From Nissolia schottii (lineage: Eukaryota; Streptophyta; Magnoliopsida; Fabales; Fabaceae), in contig QANU01008556.1 in the NCBI GenBank assembly GCA_003254905.1, positions 69,285 through 133,284 of the forward strand: a stretch of 64,000 nt of DNA, written 5' to 3'. Numbering within the stretch: the first letter of the stretch is position 1; every line of letters begins with the position of its first letter. Below are positions 35,850 to 48,840 of the stretch, one piece after another. The translations under genes were made by a program, and so were the position numbers. The notes under the pieces were generated by a model. That model had not been told where the DNA came from. It saw nothing but the letters and a program-made list of their open reading frames with translations, and searched no databases.

Positions 35850-37369
35850 AACAGTCCAGTGAACAGCTTACTGGTTCAGCAGCAGTATTTCTCTATCTAG
35901 AATTTGACATAGTACGAGAAAGAAAAGAAAAAAATGAAACAAAAAACAAGAACAAGAGAAGCAACGTCTAAAAATAAGAAATGTTATCCATACCTAAGAA
36001 ACACAATTAAGAGTGGAAGTAAAGTGGAAATGAAGATAAGTTCTCCTATATACAAATAATTGAAGCATGAAACATGGAGCAGATTCAATCATGGGTAGAT
36101 TATTTATCCCACCCATCAAAACATATAGCCACAATTCACTTTAATGAAAAAGAAAAAAAAAAAATCCCCATTTGAGAACTCGTCACCATATCAAATCCTC
36201 AGAAACAAAACTAAACCACAAGAAAATTGAAACACACTAAAGCTTAAAACTTTAGTCCCAAATCCAAGTGAAAAATGAAACCCCATGAATAAAAAAAATA
36301 ATAATAAATTCCCCAGCTGACCAATTTGTGGATGTTGAGAAACAATCAAGAAGAAAACTTTACCATCTAACAAAAAAAAATAAAAAAGACACACAAAGGC
36401 ACGGCCCAACAGAGTGGCAATTTGAAATAAAAATTTTAAAAAATAAATTAATGGGGGCAGTTGAAGAAAAAAAGAGATAAAGGAAGGGACTTTTGCACCT
36501 TGGATGGAAGAAGAAGATGATGAACATGTTGATGGGGCACGCGCGTTGACAGAGTTGCGAATTTTTTTATCTGGAGAGCGCTATTGAGTATTGTATTGTA
36601 TTGTTATATGCTAAATTTTTTGTGTATTTGTAATGATTTTTTTATATTTTTTATTTGTATTGTTTTGGGGGTTGGAATTGTGGAAATGGGAGAAGTCTCT
36701 TCTTACTCTGCTTCACAGCTCCCAAATTTTTCCAATAGTTTAATCGCCTCAGTTTGGTGGTAGCACGCAATGGCTTTGGCTGCGACCAAAAAGGTGGCTC
36801 TTTTTCTCTCTCTCTCTCTTTCTTTTTTTCTTTTTTTCTTCTCTCTCCCAATAATTTTTTCTCTCTCTTCTTTGGCTTTATAAAGTTCCCTTTTTTAATT
36901 TAATTTTAATATATTATTATTGATTATTGATATCATCTTTATATAACTATTTAACAATATTTGATTAGTGTTAAAAAAAAATATGATTACAATTTATCAT
37001 TTTGAGTTATAGCTGTTGAAGTTGCATGAATGAGTCATTGGTACTTGAAATTAAGAATTTGATTTCTTAATCTTGAAATTAATAAATGTGAGTTATGCTA
37101 GTTTTTTATTCCATTTACATTACGATGTTAATACATTTTTGCACACTTGTTACATTAAACAAAAGAGAAATATTGAGATAAAAATTGATAGTGTATATTA
37201 AGTATAATGAGTTAATACATATAGATGGATTGGTTTCAAAAAACAGTACTTAGAAAGTAGTTACATTTCAATTAAACAAATAAGAGAATAATAATTCAAA
37301 AATATTCAAATGATGCTTATATACTCTTATATCAATAATTGACTAGGTTTAGTCATGTTTATTCTAAAA
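35850..37369. other. upstream region of the F-box gene, no other gene assigned
   Basis: Includes a CT-rich stretch at 36780-36870 and a moderately GC-rich patch at 36530-36800 that may hold the F-box promoter or a 5'UTR exon (minus-strand donor-like GTAAGA near 36697). No protein family recognised. The rest is AT-rich. Confidence 0.4.
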
Positions 37370-37640
37370 TGACCGTTCATACCCCTCTCAAGATGAAGTT
37401 GTCTTCAACTTTCATCTTGACTCATAAATGGATGAATCAAGAGTGAGTCAATTGCTTCGTAAACAAATCCACAAGTCGATCCTTGGTGAAGAAATGATGA
37501 ATACGTACTTAGCCTACTTGAACTTGTTTGCAAACAATGATAATCCATCGAAATATGTTTAGCAAAGAACTGGATTAGCACAAAGATATGTAGCTTCAAC
37601 ATTGTCATATATGGCAACCACATGACCTTTGAGGCAATAG
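37370..37640 (-). pseudogene. copia RNase H C-terminal fragment
   Basis: On the minus strand, YDNVEATYLCANPVLC and a decayed DYH-F-like segment, then ESR-KLKTTSS, resemble the copia tail that normally reads DNxGATYL.xNPVFHxRxKHIxxDYHFVR and ends before the 3' LTR. Interrupted by several stops. An LTR-like sequence may follow below 37370. Confidence 0.6.
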
Positions 37641-37839
37641 TGGCAACATACCCATGGTTATCAAAATCACGTTTTAACTCGTAAACTCGTAGTATATTTA
37701 TTTTATTCTAATAATTTTTTAATAAATAAAATGACAAGATGATAAATTTTAAGCCCAATCCCAAGTTCATTATTAATGTAAGTATGTAACTCTTTTTTTT
37801 CAAAGGTAGGTAAATCTCATTGCAATAACGAATCATTAC

Positions 37840-39560
37840 AAGAGGTGTGTTCACAAGACTAAACAACAATAAAGAGGGGGTTTCCTAGAGATTCTACAAT
37901 CAAGTAACAACCTTAGACAAAGTAACTAAATAGGGGATAGGGTCATTTTATGTTGCTTGAACTCCTCGACCAAACGAAGGCTATGGGAAACAATCTCTTA
38001 AGGTGTGACCCATTTCTCCTTGAAAACTTTTTCATTTCTGACGAGTCAAATTCTTTAGGTGATAAACATTATAATCTCAAAAGAGGGTTGGGGAAAAAGG
38101 AGACCCTCTAGGCTTTAACTAAATCACACAACTATTTCCAAAAATAGTATGTTTGGGGGAACACTATTGATGTTGGGGTAGTCCAATCTATTCCAAAACT
38201 AGGAGTTGTGTAGGAATGATATGATGCAGTGGATAATAGATTCAAACTTCAGGGTTATTTTGGCATCGAGGGCACATGTCACAAATGTGGAAGATTCATT
38301 CTTTTAACTTTTACTTGACTGAGATGCCTTCATATGCCAACCTCAATAGGTCATTAATTAGTCGCCGTTTCAAAAATGCACTTTGAGTAGCACTGATCAA
38401 CGTGTGTCATTAGCTTTTGGAGGAGTCATGTTAAGTTTTTTTATATGAATTTTGGGCTTCACCCGGTCCATGGAGGAGGCATTTGAAATTTTGGGGATAA
38501 GGCAAAAATGAGTGTGGTTGAAACGCTTCGGCAAGCAACCCTTAGTGACGAAATTTGAGACAACCCTATGAACATCCACACCTTTCAATTTCCGAAAGGA
38601 TTGAAAGAACTATGTTGTAAATCCATTAGGCCCTAATGCCCCTAATGCATTTGTAGAAAAGATAGCCTATATCGTTTAGTGAGAGAGACTTGCTTGGTAA
38701 GCTAACTATTCATGCACCTTGTTACCTTTCATCAGATTCGAGGAAAGGAATGGAGTGGGTAGGCTAGGTTGTCAAATATAAATAGCATTATGAAGTAAGC
38801 TTCAACTATCTAGGTTATGGCTTTATTACCTACACTCCAACTTCTATCTTCATTTTCCAAATGCTAGATCTTATTACGTCTATTTATGGCTTGTTATTTT
38901 GCATAGAAAAAACTTAGTGTTTTGATCTCCCCAATGGAGCCATTTGCTATGAATTTCTCCTTCTTGAATCTTTCTTTCTGGGAATAGGATTCAACCAATT
39001 CAATGTGGTTGATGTTGTCAGGCCTAATCTCTAAGGTGTGAAGCTTTTCTGTCAAAAAGTTAATTTGTAGGTTGGAGTTGCGAGAGTTCTCCGTCTTCCA
39101 AGAGACAAGTTCGCACTGACAAGTTTTAAGCTTCTACTAGAGTTGGAACATAGGTGTCTTGATTACTTTGTTGTTCCACACCAAAGTAATAATCCCCATA
39201 CTTCCTTCCTATTACACCATCTCTCTTGAAATTTGAACATTCTTTTGGTCAGGTGATCTTGTGGAGCTACATTGAGCAAAAGAGGACAGTAGTCAAAACC
39301 ATTGTCATCTAGGTGAGTTACCAATCCTTGTGGGTATTCTAGTCTCCAAGCCGCATAGACTAGTCTTCTATCCATATGGTCCCGTATCAAATCACCATCA
39401 AAACTGTGGTTATTCCAAGAATATTTAAAACCTTGAACTCCCAAATCAATTTGTTCTTTTGCATTAATAAAATCAATAAACTCATTAATTGAGGATTAGG
39501 GTTTGTGGCTCCCATCGTCCTTCTCAATGTTAGATACAATAGCACTAAAATCGCCAATGG
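37840..39560 (-). pseudogene. L1-type LINE remnant (endonuclease to zf-RVT)
   Basis: On the minus strand, GDFSAIVSNIEKDDGS (endonuclease core) leads into LGVQGFKYSWNNHSFDGDLI, RDHMDRRLVYAAWRLEYPQG and FDYCPLLL, the C-terminal L1 endonuclease motifs (39163-39540). Then comes a piece of the reverse transcriptase entry (LPKRFNHTHFCLIPKI, 38397-38588) and lower-quality sequence down to about 37840. Most of the reverse transcriptase is missing or decayed by stops. Confidence 0.75.
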
Positions 39561-39962
39561 AGTTTATGAAGACATTTGGTGTTTTTTAAATGAAGTTTGC
39601 GAAAATAATGACAATTATGTTTTTTAATTATGTTGATTTTTTTTACGTGATAATTATGTTGATCGTTAGTATTTTAATGTTGTTGAACTATTTATTTTGA
39701 TATTTTGTGTCTTAATCTGGAATATTTGAAATTGTAGATTGTGTTACTATTATTGTTGTATGTTTAAAACTTGGTGTAAATTTAATTTAGTTTAATGTTT
39801 TTTTTAGTTTAATTTTAACATTTTTTTTAATTTTTACTATCTGACTGCCTCCAATCTCTTCTTCTAACTCAATATGACACGACAATGGTGGCCACTGCAC
39901 TTCAACACCAACCCCCTTCTACCATCACTCGCAATGGTAGTCCCCCTTTTACCAATTTCTAA

Positions 39963-40139
39963 AGGTCTGTTTGATCTTAGTTTTCATTTCTAAAATCTCT
40001 TGTTTTTAAGATTTCATTAAAAAAACAGTAAAAACTATAAAATCCAATCTACTATTTTTATTTTCAATTTTCATTAATTCCTTTACAAAATCTTAGAAAC
40101 AAGAAATTCTAAAAAGGAAAACTGAAATCAAACCCACCC
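39963..40139. mobile_element. Tourist-like MITE, 177 bp
   Basis: Left end AGGTCTGTTTGATCTTAGTTTTC and the complement of the right end (GGGTGGGTTTGATTTCAGTTTTC) match over about 50 bp. TAA flanks both sides (39960-39962 and 40140-40142), as expected for PIF/Harbinger MITEs. Confidence 0.7.
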
Positions 40140-40142
40140 TAA

Positions 40143-40980
40143 AAAAATGTCAAAGTCAGTTAGAGTAAGACTGATCTGAACCAAGTCACATGCCGCCACC
40201 ATTGCATTGGCTCCCTCCCTCACCCGAACAACTAGTCCACCATCAACACCATGTTGCCTCACCCCGTCGATGGCACCTTCCTTTTCTGCTTCTATCCACT
40301 TGACATTTTTCAGTACATTTTTATATCAATGTATTTAAATACAATTTGTTTCTAAATTGATCTTAAGATCTATCTAAAAAACCAAAATTAACCTGTATAT
40401 ATGGACCACGTACAAAGTGAAATTAACAAGACAACGTACAAAGACTCATGCAATACATAAATTACAGCTTTCCTTTTTTTCCCTTCATGTAATGGCCTTG
40501 GATTTTCAAAGCTACCCTTGCAATCACAACAATGCTTTCAAAGCAAGGACTCAAATCAAACCATACATAATTCTAATTCCAATAGAACTAAAACCAAAAG
40601 ACACAGGTTTGCAAAGGTAAGGCAGCATGGGAATGTATCTGTGTGACATCACATACCAATCGCACAACAATTAAAGAATCACATACTAAAACAGAAAGGG
40701 CAGTCCAATGTTAGAAAAACCAAAAAGGGTGGTCCAATGTATGAGGCTTCCCTTGAATGGGGTCGAAGAGAACAAGTGTACCTGGCTTTACACTGCAAAC
40801 AAAGGAGCTATTTTCATGATGCAATAGCCAAAAACAATTTATATAAAAATATTCTTAGTTATACAACTTAGGTCTCACAATTAACTAGTTACCATAAACA
40901 ACTCTCAAGTTTTTTCAATAATAACATCATCCCTAACACAAGAATTTAACAAAGTAGGTTGGGCAGGTGACCATAGCCCT
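40143..40980. other. 3' flank of RPS29, no other gene assigned
   Basis: Contains RPS29 3' UTR sequence next to 40980 and short unassigned frames. A minus-strand stretch at 40736-40796 reads through a Pro/Asp-containing frame after a CAG and could be an exon, but I cannot place it. Confidence 0.35.
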
Positions 40981-42084
<1,104 letters not shown>

Positions 42085-42570
42085 TGCTTCTTCCGGTCAA
42101 ACAAGATAGGCTCTGGAAGCTGCAAATGTCAATGTATACAGAAAACAAGTATAGCACAACTATTACGCAGATATATTCATAAAAATATATTCAACTTCTA
42201 GTTATATGAACTACATCCCCCCAATCATTTTCACCAACACAAAACACAGACTGCAGGACTATCTACCAGGAATAATTTTAAGTTCTAAAATCCAAACATA
42301 TCTGCAGGATAGCCAAAATCTGTATATCTTTTACAATCTCTTTCAAAAAGTATAAAAATACCCCCCCCCCAAAAAAAAAACAGAGCCATCGATCAAGCAT
42401 CCGCGACAACACACACAACAAAAATAGCAGATTCTTTTTGGTTGCAGAGAAAATCTATAATCTACAATCTATAAAAAGAAAAAGAAACTTCGTTCAATTT
42501 TGCGATGTTTTACGCTAAAAGATTTGCAGAAAGCATCAAAGGCAAAGAGGATGTCAGGTTGTTACCTTAC

Positions 42571-42660
42571 CTCAATACAACGGAAGCGCTGCTAAGAGTG
42601 AGAGAGTGTTTCGCAGTTCTTGGAAAACCCTAGGCGCCGTTTTCGTACCTTAAAACACAA
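42571..42660 (-). promoter_or_regulatory. RPS29 5'UTR exon and telo-box
   Basis: AAACCCTA at 42625-42632 is a telo-box, common near transcription starts of plant ribosomal-protein genes. GGCGCC adjoins it. The first 5'UTR exon ends at the donor GTAAGG (42571 boundary). The exact start site is not visible. Confidence 0.65.
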
Positions 42661-42689
42661 ATTGAATGAGAATTTAATCTTTTTTTTAA

Positions 42690-43163
42690 GGGTTAATTAT
42701 GTTTTTGGTCTTGTAAAATTTGAAAGTTTGGTTTTAGTCCCTGCATAAAAGTTTTAGTCCTTACAAAATTGTAAAATTAGGTTTTAGTCCCTGGGTGAGT
42801 GGGGTTGACTGGGCTGACGCGACGCTACGTGGCATGTCACGTGACATAACCCAAAACCCAACCCAATTTTGCAGGGACTAAAAGGGGCTGGGGCTGGGTA
42901 AAAGGGTTTCTCTCTTCTTTTTTTTTTTTTGAAATGGGGTCGGGTTAGAATTGGGTTCGGGTCATGGGTCTGGGTTGAGTTTTGGGGTTATGTCACATGG
43001 CATCCCACATGGCACGCCGCGTCAGCGCCACGTCAGCCTAGTCAACATTCACCCTCTCCAGGGACTAAAACCTAATTTTACAATTTTGCAGGGACTAAAA
43101 CTTTTATGCTGAAATTAAAACCAAACTTTCAAATTTTACAGGGACCAAAAACATAATTAACTC
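42690..43163. mobile_element. small Mutator-like TIR element, 474 bp
   Basis: GGGTTAATTATGTTTTTGGTC at the left and the complement of GACCAAAAACATAATTAACTC at the right begin inverted arms of ~150 bp, sharing TAAAATTTGAAAGTTTGGTTTTA. TTTTTTTAA lies on both sides, allowing for T-run length (42681-42689 and 43164 on), consistent with a ~9-bp target duplication. It lies just upstream of RPS29, so it may affect that promoter. Confidence 0.75.
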
Positions 43164-44164
43164 TTTTTTTTTAATTTACCAATGTTACTTGTAAAATATA
43201 AATTAAACTACTTGTTAATTTATTAAATGGTAAATTGTATTTAGTGCCCAGAAAGTTTGTTAAAACAGCTTTTTAGTCCCAAATTATTGCAAAAATAACA
43301 TCTCACCCCAATTTCAGTGAAGTCACCAAATCAAACCAGCAACGTTTTTAAACAAAAATAAATTTTAAAACAAAAGGACTATTAATCAAAAGAATTCATT
43401 ACCATAGAAATGCTAAAAACAAACACAAACGGATTTTACACATACAAATTATACACGTAGAAAAAATTTGCCTGTAATACATATTGCCTTTTTTAATTAG
43501 TGACCGATTTTAATTTCTGTAACAAAAATATAAATTTCCAATAATAAAGAAAAATATATACATGCGTATATCTATATTCATCGCAAAATATGTTTGTAAT
43601 AATTCTTACAAACAAGTGAAAAATATTGAAAATTTCTATTTTACGAAGGATATAGATATTTGGATGTATAATTCTCATTTATTATTTATTATTAAAGGGA
43701 ATGAATCCTCCCGAGTTATTTTTTCACATGATTATGTTATGTTTGATCTCTCACCATTCATTAAGAATGTGAGATTTGTACATGACATAAGTAATTAAGA
43801 TATTGATGGTGAGATATTTACATAACATTGTCATTTGAAAACATAAGGAATAGATCCTTTGATGTTATTTTTTCAGATGACATTGTCACATGTGATCTCC
43901 CACCATTAATTGAGAAAGTGGGACTACATAAGTAGTCAACAAAATTAAGGGTAAGAGATCACACATGATAATGTCATGTAAAAAATAACATGAGAGGATC
44001 CATTCTCATTATTAAATTTTTTATTTCTTAATTACAAATGAAAAAGTCTGTCTGTAAATTAAAAAAATTGATTTGTATTATAAATAATTTTTTTATCTAT
44101 AAATATCATATATATTTAACTTTTTTTTATAGTGACTTCTTTTAGTTAATAGTCATTTTTATAC

Positions 44165-44206
<42 letters not shown>

Positions 44207-44330
44207 CAAATTTGTCAGTGGCTTTACTGGCTTGGCTTAGTGACTCGGCAAACTTTAGAGAGTATTAAATGTTGTTTACCTAAAATTTTATGACTAGATA
44301 AGGAGGAGTGGTTGATGGGAGGGGTGTTCA
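43164..44330. other. AT-rich spacer, possible MITE
   Basis: GAGAGATCACA / TGTGATCTC-type words around 43730-43990 occur in both orientations (GGGA.AATG.ATCCTC and ATGAGAGGATCCATTCTCAT), suggesting an old inverted-repeat element. No gene seen. Confidence 0.4.
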
Positions 44331-44922
44331 TAACTCGGTTTGCCCCGACAACCCGGACCGGCCCGAAACATTGGACCGGCCCGAAACATTGAGCCACGCA
44401 TGAATCAAAACATATAATACAATCGATAGAGCGGAAGCTTAAAAGTGATAATCATTACTAGCATAAATAATTACATAACAAGTATCTGGTCCATCACATA
44501 TTACAACCAACAGAGTATCATAATAGTTTACATACATAAGCCAAGTACATCAAAATACATCTCAAAATATATCAAAATATGGCAAAATGTCCATCTGATG
44601 CCGAGCTAGACTGTCTCGTCCTCGGTCCTCTACTGCTACACGTGCGGCTCCTCATAGGGCTCCTCGTAGCCCTCGTACTCTTCGCCTGCTCCTGGAAGCA
44701 TAAACGAGTGGGGGTGAGAACAGTCGTCCTCAGTGGTTGACCTTGGCGTAGGGTATCTCTTTTCTCGCTTATCAACCGGCCGCTTAGGTGTTTCTAAGTG
44801 AACATGCATACTAACATCCTACTGATTATTATCTGGCCTAAGGTCCTGAACGGCTTTATCTACTTTACTAGGTGACTGGGCAACTAGTCTTGCTTATCTA
44901 AGTTCTCGTGCTTGTTAACTTT
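44331..44922. mobile_element. LTR-retroelement-like remnant
   Basis: A repetitive block with ATCAAAATA repeats, a moderately GC-rich centre (44600-44700) and GTGAGAACAGTCGTCCTCAGTGG resembles plant gypsy LTR or UTR sequence. No coding domain or borders found. It ends at the N at 44923. Confidence 0.4.
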
Positions 44923-44923
44923 N
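44923..44923. other. ambiguous base N
   Basis: Single N separating the LTR-like block from a GC-rich stretch; may mark a join or an unresolved base. Confidence 0.9.
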
Positions 44924-44925
44924 TA

Positions 44926-45059
44926 GGAACCGAGGGTGATGATGCCGCTGGCGATGACAGCGACAGTGGTCTTAGCACGAGGTTCTTCTCTGCCGTGCGT
45001 TTCACCTTGCCGGTTTCTTACCTCCTTGGCGAGCTCGCCAAGCACACTATTTTTGAATA
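44926..45059 (+). other. exon-like GC-rich stretch, unrecognised
   Basis: Right after the N, an open frame reads an acidic run (GTEGDDAAGDDSDSG) then LSTRFFSAVRFTLPVSYLLG and ends TIFE with TAG at 45057-45059. T-rich 3'UTR-like sequence follows. GC content is far above the surroundings. It could be the last exon of a gene lost at the N, but I do not recognise the protein. Confidence 0.3.
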
Positions 45060-46330
45060 GTTCTTAGGGTTTATGCTTTGCGGTCTTTAGAATTTCTTTT
45101 TAGTCTTTCTTTTTTTTGTTGGTGCTAGAATCAAGAATTACTATTTGTAAATTTGGGATTTTTTTCCATAAATTTTGTAGCTTTACTCATTGATTATTCA
45201 AAAATAATCAGCTCAGAAATTGAAAGTTTAGAATCTTATCTCTTGTTTCCAGTTCTGTATTTCTGGCTATGTATCTATTCTTCATTTTTTTGTTTGAAGC
45301 TAAAGTTTCTTCCTTTTGGTTCTGGGTTTTTTGGTTCCCTTCACTATTTATATTTATTTCTACTGTACTGAGTTGAATCTTTGAGGGCAATAATGGAGGT
45401 GATCAGTGGAGTGGGAAAAGAAGTTGGCGAGGAAGGTGAAGGGCTAGTCATGGCTTGTAAGAAAAGGATGATGGAGACAGTGGTTAGGGAAAATCTCTGG
45501 CAACATTTTTGACTTGAACGGTGTTCCATGGATTAACAATAGTGAAATCTAAATTTTTTATTAGCAAAATTATTTAGTGAACTAAACACAATTTGCACTA
45601 AAGCATTGCCCCCTGTTTCTTGGTATTATAAGTCTGGATGAATCACAATTTTCTTTAGGGAACTTTCAAGAATTTAGAATTAGAATTAATTTGATCAATA
45701 CATATAGCCTCTGTGAGATTTTATTTTGTTGCATGCATGTCAACCTAAAAGGATCTTTCCTAAAACAACAAAAATATTATTTGTCCACCTAAATAACTGC
45801 ATATATGTACTTTCACATAAAGAAATAAATATTACAACACAAAAGAATAAATATTGTCATCACATTTTTACGCATGCATGGATACATATATATTTAATAT
45901 TTGCTAGTTTATGTGTTTGATAATAATTGTTTTTCTGTTTTGTGTGTGCATGAACACGCACATATTTAATACTGTTTGTTTATATGTTTGATAATGTCTT
46001 TTTTTTATTTTATAATATTTGTTTTTATATGTAAGTGTACACATGTATCAATTTTTTAGTGTACAATTAACAAGACTGCTAAAATAATATATAAAAAAAA
46101 GTTGAAAATGCATGTTTAGCGCTCTTGCCATGTTCGCCTATCACATTTTTCTATTGAGCTCAAAAATGTGAATCTTATAATTTCAACAAGGGGGAAAAAA
46201 TATAGAAAAGAAGGACGTACGTGATTCATACGATTTCACTTAATTTAATATAATTCTCAAAGCTAACCACTAGATCCACCACGCCAGTCCCAATGATAGC
46301 GTTTTATAATTAAGAAGAAGAAAAAATAAT
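45060..46330. other. no gene assigned
   Basis: T-rich sequence, then a short Gly/Glu-rich open frame starting at 45392 (MEVISGVGKEVGEEGEG, 39 codons) without family match, then AT-rich DNA. Confidence 0.35.
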
Positions 46331-46339
46331 TAGATAAGT

Positions 46340-48840
46340 AGTACTATTATTGAACACACTCTATAGGTATAGCAAAACAGTCTCGGTGCTCACTAAACTT
46401 GGTGTCACCGTACAACTAACTAATCTTTTATACATACAAAGATTTTTATTTTTCTTTCCTATTAAATATATTTCAATCTGTATTTTCTCTCTCCAATTTC
46501 TCATGTCCTTCTCTTTTTCTTTTCTCAATCTCGTTTTCTTCTTTCCTCAAACCCGTCGTGTCCATCTACGTATATACGCCGCCCTCGTCGGCTTCAATCT
46601 CTGCTCACCTCATCCCTCATGTCCTTCAACCGCTGCCCCAAGCATCGCTCACGTCGTCTCTCGTTCCCAGCACGTCCTCTGTCATTGCTCATCGCTATAT
46701 GTCATAGATCAGATTTCATTATAGTTATATGAGTTTGAACAAACTCTAACATCCTACATGAACACAATATCTAATACCCTGCATGAACAAACCCTTCAAC
46801 TCAATTTGAACAAATTATGATACACTGAATGAACAAACCCATAAATCCATCATGAACAAACCCAAACAAGGGTCTTGAACAAACTCTAACACTGTTTATG
46901 AGCAAACTCATCCACACTTTATAGAAAAAATTCATTGAAAAAAGTCATCCATTGAAATTGACCATTAGTTAAGGTTATATTTACAGGATATAATACTTAA
47001 TCAAAACTTTTGTTTATCAATGGAACAATGTCATATATCACACATATCATATCCTATTTATTAATTTACATAGAAATATGCATGTCAATTTTTCTTCTTA
47101 TGGGCTATTGGCTTCTTAAAATATTTTGTCTTCTTCACATCCTTTGGAGCATTTGACGAACAAACTTGTAATGCTAAGATCTGTGAATGGACTTAGCACC
47201 TGCATATCTTTTCTCCTCCCCTGCTTACTTGCAAGTTCTATTAATTCATTCCTCATTGTGTTCTCCTCACTTAGTAGTACCTGGAGTAAGACTTGCTTCC
47301 TCATTGTTTGACATTTAGCCTACGGGAGTACAAAATAAGCAAAATGTGGCACAATCATTGCCATTCAGAGAAATAGTAAACCTATAATGATAATAAAAAA
47401 AACCAATAGGAGTATTACTTACATTTGTCCAGGTAGGCATTGTCTTTCCGTTGGGGGTAAAGAAATCCTGGCGTCTACTACTCCATGTACTTGATGACAA
47501 ACAAACCACAGACGTATCTGTTGTGCATCCTACAAAACTTCATTGGTCATGTTCAAATAGAATGAAAAAATCCTACAAAATAATTGATCAAATCAGAGAG
47601 CACAAATCAAACCAATATAACCAAGAACTTTGAGGAAAAACTTTCACCAAACCAACCGAATTCAAATGACCAAAGTAGAGATTGAGCACTAATTCAAGAC
47701 ATTTAATCCATGTAAGCAACTTGAACAAACATATGAACTAAGAACGAACATTCCAATATACTTTAATTGAACAAACCCATAATATGAGAATGAACAAACC
47801 CAAAGACGCGATGAACAAATGTATACACTAACAGTGAACAAACCAAAAATACACTAATTGAAAAAACAATTCAAACCGAATAAACATACACAATTACAGA
47901 CATTGAGAAAACATGTACATTGAACAAACCCAAATACACACACTGAACAAACTTATACAATTTTAATGAATAAACCTGAATAACAATTTTGAACAAACCT
48001 ATCCATAGAGAGAAATCCAAGCACCAAATCAATGTATCAATGTCATAAACCCTAAACCAAATCAAACTCAAATAGAAAATTAGAGCATGAAACCAAACAT
48101 GAAATCTCAGGAAATCAAACCAATGTATAAAGCATAAACCAATGAACACACACATTGAACAAACATGAAACATATACAACAAGAATGAACAAATATGAAT
48201 AACATTTTTGAACAAACCTTTACATCGAGAATGATCTAAGCGCCAATGCATAAAAAAACAGAAAATAAAAAATAGAAATAGCAAGTACCTAAAAATCATA
48301 GAAAAGTAAAACCCCCCCTAAAAAAGCTAATTAACAAATAAAAAGGAATTTATTGGCAGAAAACATAGCAAAATCGACAAACCCAAGAGTGAACAAACCT
48401 TTCTTGGTCAATGTGTTGAGTTTGTGAATGTCGTTCATGGTCACCACGGGTTGGGCACGACGACGTCAAGATAAATCAACCGCGGGGAGGACGTGACGAG
48501 GACGTGAGGTTGGACGTGAACGCTACTCAAGCTGGTGGTTGAAGGACGTGAATGTCATTTGGGGTGGCGGTTGAAGGATGTGAGGGAGGATGTGAGCAGA
48601 TGTTGAAGCCATCCAGGGAGGCGTAGTTGCATAGACGGCTGCAAACTGTGAGAAAGGAGAATGGGGGCAACAAAACTGTGAGAGAGGGGTTATGGATGTG
48701 GTTTGTTTGGAAAAAGAATTGAGTTAGGGATTTGGACGTGAACTTGGTTTGTTTGTGGGCCAAAGTGTATTAAAAATTTTAGTGGTTATGCGTTGTTACT
48801 ATTTTAGGTGTACAAGTAGCACCACTCATACGTATAGACA
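46340..48840. mobile_element. 2.5 kb inverted-repeat element with ~23-bp minisatellites
   Basis: 46540-46690 is inverted relative to about 48530-48640; both share a translated LxGFNxCSxPxSxPSTA-like string. Two tracts between them (46730-46910 and 47715-48220) consist of TGAACAAAC-type words spaced about 23-24 bp. A two-exon-like minus-strand frame (47509-47432 and 47327-47116) lies in the middle. Both arms are CT/GC-rich. This layout fits a DNA transposon with subterminal repeats, but terminal repeats and target duplication are not clear. Confidence 0.55.
46736..48400 (+). repeat. TGAACAAAC minisatellite, ~23-bp period, two blocks
   Basis: The word TGAACAAAC(C/T) or a 1-nt variant recurs about 25 times. 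Examples are starts near 46736, 46783, 46829, 46852, 46876 and then 47766, 47790, 47811, 47834, 47918, 47941 and 47989. The intervening 12-15 bases vary. The blocks are separated by the central frame at 47100-47560. Confidence 0.8.

Noticed and set aside
46736..48400. CRISPR-like repeat-spacer array
   Set aside because: Repeats are only 8-9 bp and degenerate, spacing is ~23 bp, and the genome is a plant.
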